Below the pieces are notes generated by a model, which was not told where the DNA came from, ran no database searches, and worked only from the letters and a program-made list of their open reading frames with translations. The position numbers were made by a program, and so were the translations under genes. A DNA stretch of 64,000 nucleotides from Hymenobacter sublimis (lineage in GTDB: Bacteria; Bacteroidota; Bacteroidia; Cytophagales; Hymenobacteraceae), in contig NZ_CP095848.1 of NCBI RefSeq assembly GCF_023101345.1, positions 3,622,001 through 3,686,000 on the forward strand, given 5' to 3'. This document shows, piece after piece, positions 1-6,665 of the stretch; positions within the stretch are counted from its first letter, which is position 1, and each line of letters begins with the position of its first letter.

Positions 1-2
1 AT

Positions 3-710
3 ATCAATTCTCCGACAAACTACTTGCTTACCAAGTAACAGTATATCCTCTCCTACCACCGGGACAAAGGCATTCCAAACTGGGTGAGTTGGCATCTAGC
101 TTCCTCATGGCTCGGCTCGGCTCCCCGCTAAGACGATTTTCGGGCAGATGCCTCTCTTCCGGCCGGGTGGTATCAGGTGCAGGCATCTAGTTACAGCGGT
201 TCAGGATTCGACCGGGGCCACAATTGCCCTTCGGCTGATCGTACTTCCACCGTTGCGGACAATTCGGCCACGTTCTTAATGACCAACATGATACCGCAAG
301 CTCCCCGCAATAATCAGCAGACATGGGCCAACTTGGAGGACTACTGCCGAGCCCTCGTTGGAGCCGGGAATGAGCTGTACGTTATCATGGGTCAGTACGG
401 CATTGGTGGTACTGGTTCAAATGGAGCCATGACGACAATTGACAATGGCCGTGTGACCGTACCGAAGCGGATATGGAAGGTCATTGTCGTGCTTCCCGAA
501 GGCACAAACGACACTAGCCGGGTCAACGCTTCTACCCGCATTATTGCTGTAGATACCCCCAATGACAACTCCCTTAATACGGCTTGGGGAGGCTACCGCA
601 CCACAGTTGACGCTATTGAATCTGCCACCGGATATGACTTGCTCTCCGCTGTATCTACGTCGGTGCAAAGTGTAGTAGAAACGCGGGTGGATACAGGCCC
701 CACGCAGTAG
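3..710 (+). pseudogene. DNA/RNA non-specific endonuclease (NUC1 family), interrupted by two stop codons
   Basis: The intact C-terminal part from 177 carries the family signature D-R-G-H (catalytic His), then N-Q-Q-T-W and L-E-D-Y-C-R, and ends normally at 710. Reading the same frame upstream gives family-like sequence (N-Y-L-L-T-K, Q-Y, L-S-Y, then G-I-P-N-W-V-S-W-H-L and D-D-F-R-A-D), but with TAA codons at 36-38 and 129-131. The frame itself is kept, so this is a nonsense-mutated gene, not a frameshift. The 5' end and any signal peptide lie outside the window. Members are sugar-non-specific Mg-dependent nucleases, often secreted. A short product starting at 177 would keep the DRGH motif but lose an N-terminal strand region, so activity is doubtful. 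Confidence 0.8.
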
Positions 711-806
711 GCATATTGAATTTTACCACGTTTGCAACCCTATCATGCCCTCTTTGGCATTAGGCAAGCAATCAACTAGTCTGTAGTAGAACTGTTATTT
801 GATAGT

Positions 807-1196
807 ATGAATAATGAGGGTCAGTTTCCGCCGCCTCTTCATAATATTTTGCCACTTCGCTTCCATTCATGGGTCGCCTGCTATGACAGCATTCCTGAAA
901 ATCAGCGTCAAGAGTCGCACTTCAGATTCTATCAAGGAGTAACTCAAAAGCAATTTGCACGGCTATATGGTTACCCGCAGCCACCACATTTAGTTGGGAG
1001 GGTCGAGCACATAATCGAGAGAGAATGGTTGTTGGCTCGAATTGGAGAGGAACTGCTGCCAGCAAGATTGACCGTATCAGAATGGCAGCAGATACAAAAG
1101 GCTCTCCGAAGTACCCACGCTCTTACCACGTCAGAACTACTTCGCATCGGCAATGAAGCCTTTTCACGCTTGTTAAAGGTATTGATACAGAGCTAG
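807..1196 (+). CDS. Hypothetical protein, 129 aa
   Basis: I do not recognise this protein. It starts with ATG at 807, 96 bases after the nuclease pseudogene and in the same direction. It is soluble in character, with no signal peptide or membrane segment. The C-terminal half (about residues 80-129) reads as amphipathic helices. The sequence is rich in aromatic and charged residues (F-R-F-Y, Y-G-Y-P). No metal-binding or catalytic motif is visible. No strong terminator follows it. Base composition matches the rest of the island. It is included because its codon use looks coding and there is no competing reading frame. Confidence 0.55.
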   Translation: MNNEGQFPPPLHNILPLRFHSWVACYDSIPENQRQESHFRFYQGVTQKQFARLYGYPQPPHLVGRVEHIIEREWLLARIGEELLPARLTVSEWQQIQKALRSTHALTTSELLRIGNEAFSRLLKVLIQS

Positions 1197-1318
1197 CGGC
1201 GTGGAAAGCCCTTTTTGCTACGATTTTAACCCCATAGCAAGCCTTTTGGTGAGCACGTGAGGGAATACCGCGTTATACCTCTGCCTCGCTATAACGGCCT
1301 GATTTCAATAAATGTCTC

Positions 1319-1594
1319 CTAGACCATAGCAGCTAAATAGCGCCTAGCAACATTCTCTGCTTCGGCCCGCGCTTGCTCCCCACTGGTCCACTCCCCTTCG
1401 TAGTCGTTAGAGCTAGCTATTTGCGGCTCATTTTCGGCCTGCATGTCATAGACGCACCACCACCAGTATTCTTCTTCCATCCACTCGGCCCGTAACAGCA
1501 ATCCGCACCACCGGGCTAAACAATCGTCGGAAAGGTCACCTGTCCATACAATAGGTTCTTGTTGGGCAGTTACACTCCTGCTTTTATCAATCAT
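1319..1594 (-). CDS. Hypothetical protein, 91 aa
   Basis: The frame is open up to 1726, but the first 44 codons would overlap the end of the upstream gene and run through its terminator hairpin (1691-1716). I therefore place the start at the ATG at 1594. The protein is acidic and tryptophan-rich, with a run of W and E residues in the middle (E-E-E-Y-W-W-W-C-V-Y-D) and an alanine/arginine-rich C-terminal helix. No signal peptide or membrane span is present after the start correction. I do not recognise the family. Confidence 0.45.
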   Translation of the reverse strand: MIDKSRSVTAQQEPIVWTGDLSDDCLARWCGLLLRAEWMEEEYWWWCVYDMQAENEPQIASSNDYEGEWTSGEQARAEAENVARRYLAAMV

Positions 1595-1690
1595 GAGGTT
1601 AAGGTAGAACGCAAGAAAAGCGGAAAATAAGCAAGTTTTAGCCCCGTCACGCTCACTTCTGCAACTAGGTAGGGAGAAAGGCATGAACAA

Positions 1691-1716
1691 AAAAGACGCC
1701 TCACAGGGCGTCTTTT
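1691..1716 (-). terminator. Rho-independent terminator
   Basis: A ten-base stem AAAAGACGCC (1691-1700) pairs with GGCGTCTTTT (1707-1716) around a six-base loop. It lies directly after the stop codon of the minus-strand gene ending at 1719, with a U-run on the minus transcript. Confidence 0.8.
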
Positions 1717-1718
1717 TA

Positions 1719-2141
1719 CTAAGCATCTAAACTGTATTTATCAATCAGGACCTGAGCAGCTGCTTCCCTCTTTTTCATTCTAGCATCCATTCCTTCCAAT
1801 ACTGCGGTGTATGGCTTTTGCTCTTCCGCTGGTTTTGTTAGAGCCATGTATTCGCGGTAGAGTTCGACGGCCTTGTTTGTTGCTTCCCAATCAATAGCAC
1901 TTTGTGGTGCGTGTTTTTGAATGACAGTGACTAGCTCTTTCATCATTGCTGGTGTTACGGGTCTAGTTGACTCTAAATGCTGTACCCAACGCGAGACCCT
2001 GGGGAAGACAATGTCAAACCACGGCCCGAACATATGCCAATCAGTGACGTCTCCTAAAGAAGCCAAATCAATTGCGTATGCTGGCTCTTGTTGACTGACT
2101 GGCACTAAAGCCTGATTCTTAACGGGGTCAACGCGTATCAT
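1719..2141 (-). CDS. Hypothetical protein, 140 aa
   Basis: Starts with ATG at 2141 and is followed at once by a strong terminator, which supports a real transcription unit. The protein looks cytosolic. The first half contains W-H-M-F-G-P-W-F-D-I and the second half (about residues 85-140) is a likely pair of charged helices ending in K-K-R-E-A-A-A-Q-V. There is no signal peptide or membrane segment. I do not recognise the family and see no catalytic motif. It lies 48 bases downstream of the end of the lipoprotein gene and may share its transcript. Confidence 0.55.
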   Translation of the reverse strand: MIRVDPVKNQALVPVSQQEPAYAIDLASLGDVTDWHMFGPWFDIVFPRVSRWVQHLESTRPVTPAMMKELVTVIQKHAPQSAIDWEATNKAVELYREYMALTKPAEEQKPYTAVLEGMDARMKKREAAAQVLIDKYSLDA

Positions 2142-2189
2142 GCGACGAAGTTTGAAAGGAGTGAATGGGTTGAGTGGGTATGTGTACAG

Positions 2190-2573
2190 CTACTGTTGAG
2201 CAACTCGCTTGAAGGTGTTTGTCTTTCCACCGAGAAGACCGGTTGACACCATTTTTACAGTATTGTCGTCAATGACTTGAAATTCAATATTGGTAACGGA
2301 CATAATCATGGACTGCAAGCCACCAACATTTGAGCGGTTTTCCAGAAAAATGTGGTTTCCTTCGTGTTTATAGTCAAATGTTAAAGGCGGAGTTTTAACT
2401 TTATCTTTACCAACGTCAGTCATGATTACTTTACTGGCAGTAATTTCTACCTGCTGATTATCCGCACTATGATAGATACCTTCAATAGTATCTGAGAATA
2501 GCTTGTGTTTAAATTCTTCGCAGCTTACTAAGGTTAATGACGCGAGAAGTAGTAGAGGCAATTTTCTTTTCAT
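2190..2573 (-). CDS. Small predicted lipoprotein, 127 aa
   Basis: The frame is open from 2690, but the ATG at 2573 gives a textbook lipoprotein signal: positive residues K-R-K, a Leu-rich core, then L-V-S-C with the lipidated Cys at residue 18. The longer form would bury this signal behind 39 residues and overlap the divergent XRE gene. The mature part is about 110 residues, rich in beta-type sequence (I-E-G-I-Y-H-S, V-E-I-T-A-S-K-V), as in small envelope beta proteins. No specific family is recognised. It is divergent from the XRE regulator, with about 97 bases between start codons, so that regulator may control it. Confidence 0.75.
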   Translation of the reverse strand: MKRKLPLLLLASLTLVSCEEFKHKLFSDTIEGIYHSADNQQVEITASKVIMTDVGKDKVKTPPLTFDYKHEGNHIFLENRSNVGGLQSMIMSVTNIEFQVIDDNTVKMVSTGLLGGKTNTFKRVAQQ

Positions 2574-2670
2574 GAGCACAGTAATTAATTCTGTGCAATT
2601 ATAGAAAATAAATGCCATTGTAATCGTATACGATAACAACATTTTTTTCAAGCTGTCTGAGCTTGCCGTT

Positions 2671-2913
2671 GTGAAGAACCCGGCAAGCATTAGCGCGTTT
2701 GGGCAGCATCTACGGAGGCTGCGTGAAGACCGTGGCCTAAGCCTTCAAATGCTTGCAGATGAATCGAATGTGGCTAAACCAACGCTCTTCAGAGTAGAAA
2801 CAGCCAAAGCTACCCCCACACTGGACCTACTTGTGTCCTTAGCCAGAGGGCTAAATGTCACCGTGCGAGACTTGGTGGACATTCCCGACTTCGAAAACTT
2901 AGACGAAGCATAA
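2671..2913 (+). CDS. XRE-family helix-turn-helix regulator, 80 aa
   Basis: A compact Cro/CI-type DNA-binding domain fills the protein: F-G-Q-H-L-R-R-L-R-E-D-R-G-L-S near residues 10-24, then L-A-D-E-S-N-V-A-K-P-T-L-F-R-V-E at about 28-43, the usual helix 2-turn-helix 3 pattern, and P-T-L-D-L-L-V-S-L-A-R-G-L-N at about 49-62. The start used is GTG at 2671, giving a typical length for one-domain XRE proteins. It is divergent from the lipoprotein gene and is followed by a terminator at 2932. It is a plausible regulator of the island or of its own neighbour; the target is inference. Confidence 0.85.
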   Translation: MKNPASISAFGQHLRRLREDRGLSLQMLADESNVAKPTLFRVETAKATPTLDLLVSLARGLNVTVRDLVDIPDFENLDEA

Positions 2914-2931
2914 CAACATATTATAAAATAG

Positions 2932-2963
2932 AAAGCCAGAGTTTCCCGACCCTGGCTTTTTTA
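2932..2963 (+). terminator. Rho-independent terminator after the XRE gene
   Basis: Stem AAAGCCAG (2932-2939) pairs with CTGGCTTT (2952-2959), followed by a T-run on the plus strand. It sits 19 bases after the XRE stop codon. The flanking A-run lets it also act on the minus-strand gene ending at 2990. Confidence 0.8.
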
Positions 2964-2989
2964 TTTTAAACTAAATTATTTAATCAAAT

Positions 2990-3514
2990 CTACTTCACGC
3001 TTCCATATACATTACGTAGCTCGACATTAAATTCATTTGGTTTAAACAGTGTGTAAAATCGTCGACCGCTAGCATTTTGATATTCGATTCTAAATTCTTC
3101 ATAAGGGCAATAATCAAACTGCGCTATCCCTGCTTCTTCGGAGTTATCAAAGGCTCCTATAATAGTAAAGGCATATGTCACGCTCTTATGCCCCTCTAAC
3201 GGGGCTGTATAATCCATTATCTGCTCTAAGTGGGTTGATTCGGGTTCAACTAACCGGAGCTTGTAAGCCGTGTGCAGTGTGTTATTAGTAAGGGTCATTT
3301 CATACTGCCAGCGGATTTCATCTTCTACCCGATGTCCTCGACTAAAACCTTGGTCCCTTGGTATGTCTCCGGCAGGCAGATGATTACCAAGAACCAGGGG
3401 CATTCGACAGGCTATCTTGGGTTGATTAAATCGTTTTATTACTTCTTTGCCAATAGAGCCTAAAGGCCCTAATAAATTTTTGACAGCGTTCCAGAAAGTT
3501 AGCAGTTCAGGCAT
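2990..3514 (-). CDS. Hypothetical protein, 174 aa
   Basis: Starts with ATG at 3514 and ends just before the shared terminator at 2932-2963. The first 30 residues form an amphipathic helix without a clear signal peptide. From residue 35 on the sequence alternates in a beta-sandwich-like way (Y-E-M-T-L-T-N-N-T, K-S-V-T-Y-A-F-T-I-I, F-R-I-E-Y-Q-N) and ends in F-N-V-E-L-R-N-V. No catalytic signature is visible and I do not recognise the family. A perfect 16-base repeat, also found before the polymerase-like gene, lies 28 bases upstream of the start. Confidence 0.55.
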   Translation of the reverse strand: MPELLTFWNAVKNLLGPLGSIGKEVIKRFNQPKIACRMPLVLGNHLPAGDIPRDQGFSRGHRVEDEIRWQYEMTLTNNTLHTAYKLRLVEPESTHLEQIMDYTAPLEGHKSVTYAFTIIGAFDNSEEAGIAQFDYCPYEEFRIEYQNASGRRFYTLFKPNEFNVELRNVYGSVK

Positions 3515-3958
3515 TGTCTGATGAATAGGCCTAGTAGTTAAGGATTAAACTATTTAATGGTTTCTAAAGGAAGTTAAGGCTCGTAGTTAAAGTAAGTCGC
3601 CCTATAGACTTCAAATATGAACCCATTTTAGGCCCGGCATGCGCCTTTTCACCTAGGAATAGGTATATCATTTGGCAATAAGCCTCGCTTGGCGGGGCTA
3701 TTTCTGGAAAGCCAGCCCATTAACTGCTTTCTCCTCTGGACAGGTCTTCGTGAAGTCAAGTCTTTGAAGACTTCGCCAGAGGCACTATATCAGGTCCAGT
3801 TACCTACTTTTTCTTCATTCTTTCCTCCCCTACTAGCACGGAGCCTTCATTAAATAACTTTATCAGAGCGTCGATATAAATCGGATACTTCTGCATTAAG
3901 CAGCAGATTGAACCGAATAGCAATAGGCAACAAATATTGGGTGAAGGTAGTAGGCAGC
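3515..3958. other. Gene-free stretch, 444 bases
   Basis: I see no convincing gene here. It holds one copy of a 16-base direct repeat (3542-3557), an eight-base hairpin AGCCTCGC/GCGGGGCT (3681-3699, with one G-U pair) followed only by a weak T-rich stretch, and a seven-base hairpin AAGTCTT/AAGACTT (3758-3773). The hairpin at 3681 could be a remnant terminator. The left part should contain the promoter of the minus-strand gene starting at 3514. Confidence 0.5.
3542..3557 (+). repeat. 16-base direct repeat, copy 1 (GGATTAAACTATTTAA)
   Basis: Identical to 5777-5792. Both copies lie a short distance upstream of a minus-strand island gene (28 bases before the 3514 start; 64 bases before the 5713 start), which suggests a shared operator or promoter element. 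Function is inference. Confidence 0.6.
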
Positions 3959-4264
3959 TTAATCGTATGTTGCAACTTCTTCATCCGATAATGGACATAC
4001 CGTATTGTCGGGAAGAACCTTGATGCCACTGAGGTAAGTTTTATACAAAATGAGCCAAACGCGTCTTGTCAGTTGGAAATAGACATGGTGTGTTCCGTCA
4101 AGGAAAGTATAATGCCACCACCCCCCTTTGACTAGCCTACCTGCAATGGTTAGTTCAAAGCCTCCATAGTTTGGCATAGTTCGAAGGTTACTTGCCTCTT
4201 TCCGGAGAAGTTGGACTGCTTGAAAGTCTACAGCTTCTTGATAATCTTGATCAACTTGTCTCAT
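3959..4264 (-). CDS. Hypothetical protein, 101 aa
   Basis: Starts with ATG at 4264. A short soluble protein with an N-terminal charged helix (residues 1-28) and a middle part rich in beta-type and aromatic residues (G-G-W-W-H-Y-T-F-L-D-G, H-V-Y-F-Q-L). The C-terminus is acidic. No signal peptide, membrane span or recognisable motif is present. It lies about 170 bases downstream of the polymerase-like gene on the same strand and may be a late gene of that transcript. I do not recognise the family. Confidence 0.5.
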   Translation of the reverse strand: MRQVDQDYQEAVDFQAVQLLRKEASNLRTMPNYGGFELTIAGRLVKGGWWHYTFLDGTHHVYFQLTRRVWLILYKTYLSGIKVLPDNTVCPLSDEEVATYD

Positions 4265-4432
4265 AGGGTGTCATACCTGCTGTAGGCTCCCAAAATAAAG
4301 CCATTATAGCCTCGTTACGGCACCTTCGGCAAGTTGCGATTTCTCTCTTTACTTTCTAGTCTACAAAGTGTTTAGATAGCTCTTTTAAGCAACTGTGCTT
4401 CAAATCGGTTTATTAAGCTACTTAACAACCCG

Positions 4433-5713
4433 CTAATTCAGGTTCTCTTGCTGGATGGTTGGGTTGATGCCAAATTTCGCAAACTCTAACTGCATTAAAT
4501 ACTTTACGTATTCGGCGTTTTCCCTTGTCGTTACAACGCTATCGTGGATAGTGAGTGCAAAGAAGTCCTGAGGATAATATCCCTTGGCTATTTCGCCTAT
4601 GACTCCATCTATCATGATTTCAGCTTCCATCCTCTGCATATCTATCGGAAGTTGTGTATAGTCATGCTTTTTGCGGTCATAAATAAATCCGGCTACTGAG
4701 GGGTATAGCTCGGCAAACAGCCGCCAATCCTTCTTATTCGGGGCAGTTGAGTTCTTCCCATAGAAGACATTGCCAAACACGCGTTTCTTAAATGCTTTTC
4801 GGGCCTTCTCTGTCCGTTCTGCAATTGGCAAGTCGAAATGGTCCATTAAAGCTTCATAGAGTTGGCCTTTCTCACACTGCTCTATATAGGCTAACATATC
4901 TACAGGCATCTGCTTATCAAAATGCTTCTTCAGCAGTACACAGAGAATCAGCGGCTGCGAATTACGAATGTCTAGGTTGACCAACTGTTCACCTGTCTCC
5001 AGATATAAGAACTGACGCATATCTGCTCGAAGGTTAGTTAGGTTATTATGAATGCGGTTACCTGTGGTATCCCTCTTAATCCAAAATCGTCTTTCCTCAA
5101 CTGTCTTAATTACTAAGTGTTGCTCACTAAAAATCACATTGGCATCTTCAACTGCATCAGCTAGTAATGCTTCGCAGTTCAGATAATGAATAGCCCTCTC
5201 TGCCTCAATCCTTAACTCATGTAGATTAAAGGATAAGAATGCATGGGGAGTATAAGAGGTATCAAAAGTAGACTGCCGACGTGCTTCCAAAGTGCGTAAC
5301 CGCTTTTCAAAGCGTTCGTCTATTACACCAACGTCAATAAACTTACGATTTCGATACTCGGAGGTAAACCGATACCCCTTGGATTTTTTACCAACGATAT
5401 ACTGAGCGTTCTCCTCTATTACCCCTTGCTCTATCCAGAAAGACACAATATCCGCAGCTAATCGGCGGCCTACGTATTGTCTAAATGTAGCAGCATGCAA
5501 GGGAATAAAATCGTTTTTCCTATATTTTACGTGCGTTGCCCTGATAAAATACAGATAACTAAGAAGGTAATTAAACTTATCCAAATGATTTAACCATTTT
5601 TGATTTTTAGAAGATAACAATACCCGCGTATTCAATCCGCTCGGAATATATACACGTTGACCTCTACTAACTTTTGCAAGAATTAGAGTAGAATCTTTTT
5701 CAAGGCTAAGCAT
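4433..5713 (-). CDS. Family-A polymerase-like protein with N-terminal winged-helix-like region, 426 aa
   Basis: Three spaced segments resemble the palm motifs of family-A polymerases. Motif A: L-D-I-R-N-S-Q-P with D248. Motif B: K-K-R-V-F-G-N-V-F-Y-G, residues 309-319, one residue longer than the Pol I K-x3-F-G-x2-Y-G pattern. Motif C: T-I-H-D-S with D391. H-D-S is the T7 RNA polymerase form of motif C; Pol I has H-D-E. The N-terminal 120 residues look like a winged helix (S-F-W-I-E-Q-G-V-I-E then G-K-K-S-K-G-Y-R-F). There is no room for a proofreading exonuclease domain, and the protein is far shorter than Pol I or T7 RNA polymerase. A divergent relative lies at 6666-8261. Start is ATG at 5713. 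DNA or RNA synthesis cannot be decided; the polymerase call is inference from motifs. Confidence 0.6.
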   Translation of the reverse strand: MLSLEKDSTLILAKVSRGQRVYIPSGLNTRVLLSSKNQKWLNHLDKFNYLLSYLYFIRATHVKYRKNDFIPLHAATFRQYVGRRLAADIVSFWIEQGVIEENAQYIVGKKSKGYRFTSEYRNRKFIDVGVIDERFEKRLRTLEARRQSTFDTSYTPHAFLSFNLHELRIEAERAIHYLNCEALLADAVEDANVIFSEQHLVIKTVEERRFWIKRDTTGNRIHNNLTNLRADMRQFLYLETGEQLVNLDIRNSQPLILCVLLKKHFDKQMPVDMLAYIEQCEKGQLYEALMDHFDLPIAERTEKARKAFKKRVFGNVFYGKNSTAPNKKDWRLFAELYPSVAGFIYDRKKHDYTQLPIDMQRMEAEIMIDGVIGEIAKGYYPQDFFALTIHDSVVTTRENAEYVKYLMQLEFAKFGINPTIQQENLN

Positions 5714-5776
5714 GGCTGTTTTAAGTTATAGTAAAACCAAACAGTCATACAACTCCTCATGCCATTCATGCTTGAT

Positions 5777-5792
5777 GGATTAAACTATTTAA
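5777..5792 (+). repeat. 16-base direct repeat, copy 2
   Basis: Perfect copy of 3542-3557, located 64 bases upstream of the polymerase-like gene that starts at 5713 on the minus strand. Confidence 0.6.
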
Positions 5793-5933
5793 CTGCTATT
5801 GCGCATAGCACTCATTGAGCCCCTGTTCCATAAGAACCAGTCAAATAAGCAATGAGTGTTTGGTATTGATATTGCAAAAGTAAAATGGACATCAGCAAAT
5901 CATATCAACTTTTTTACGTTATTTGGATAAGCC

Positions 5934-6004
5934 TAGTGTACCATCATATGGAGGTAGAAATAGCAATAATTCTCCTACTCTTCTCTCCATATGATGGTAC
6001 ACTA
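5934..6004. repeat. Perfect 20-base inverted repeat with 31-base spacer
   Basis: The left arm 5934-5953 (core GTGTACCATCATATGGAG) is exactly complementary to the right arm 5985-6004. The symmetry stops abruptly on both sides. No T-run follows, so it is not an ordinary terminator. It lies near the middle of the gene-free region between the two polymerase-like genes. Confidence 0.85.
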
Positions 6005-6665
6005 CTTGTATCAATACTCAAACCTTCCTCATGTAATGTTCTACTAAGTTCATTATCTACACGGTCTTTATTAGTCTCAGTATATTACTTTGAACATATT
6101 ATTCATAGCAAGCATAATACAGCAGGACATTGTTCGCAAAACGCCCTGATTTATGCCACATAACTTGATTAATATTGTAATTTTCTTATATATGTACAAC
6201 AAAATGTGATTTGCCTTTTCTTAGATAATCATACTACTGATTACCTGTATATTCAATCCACATATTTAAGTTTTTGACTGACGGGCCATGCCTGTTCAAC
6301 TTGAATACATAGGCAGGTGACACCCCATCCTATCTGCATTTTAGCCCTATCACAGCACGTCAAAGTATTGCATTACGAAAGGCAGTACAATTAATAAATC
6401 GCCCTCATATAGCTTGTTTATGACGTTATAGACTTGGCCATGTCATACACTCATGCAACTTATACTATTCGTAATAATTTAATAACACTAGCAATTATTC
6501 AATATGCAACATCCGTGCTACCGCGTCATAAACTACATGGATCGATGAAATAAAAAAATATTTATTTTTTGCCATAACCTTCTTCAATTTGCTGGGTCGT
6601 CAGCAAACTTTGCAATAGAAATAAAGGGAGCAACGTCGCTTTCGTTTAAAAATTCTATCAAAGGC

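Larger units (their letters stand above)
5714..6665. other. Gene-free AT-rich region between the divergent polymerase-like genes, 952 bases
   Basis: No convincing gene is present. It must hold the promoters of both divergent genes. Features seen: the 16-base repeat (5777-5792), a nine-base inverted repeat CACTCATTG/CAATGAGTG (5809-5817 and 5850-5858), a perfect 20-base inverted repeat (5934-6004), a ten-base inverted repeat GTTTATGACG/CGTCATAAAC (6416-6425 and 6524-6533), an A/T palindrome near 6550-6570, and a hairpin TTTGCTG/CAGCAAA (6588-6607) shortly before the 6666 start. The size and density of symmetric elements exceed what two promoters need. An origin, recombination site or structured RNA is possible. 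Confidence 0.6.

Noticed and set aside
1594..1726. N-terminal extension of the 91-aa gene to 1726
   Set aside because: It would overlap the previous gene and translate through that gene's terminator.
3681..3706. Terminator in the 3515-3958 gap
   Set aside because: The stem is good but the following T-run is weak and no plus-strand gene ends nearby; kept only as a note in the gap entry.
5885..6163. 92-codon open frame in the gap between the polymerase-like genes
   Set aside because: It runs straight through both arms of the 20-base inverted repeat, has AT-driven composition and no protein-like pattern; the repeat is the better explanation.
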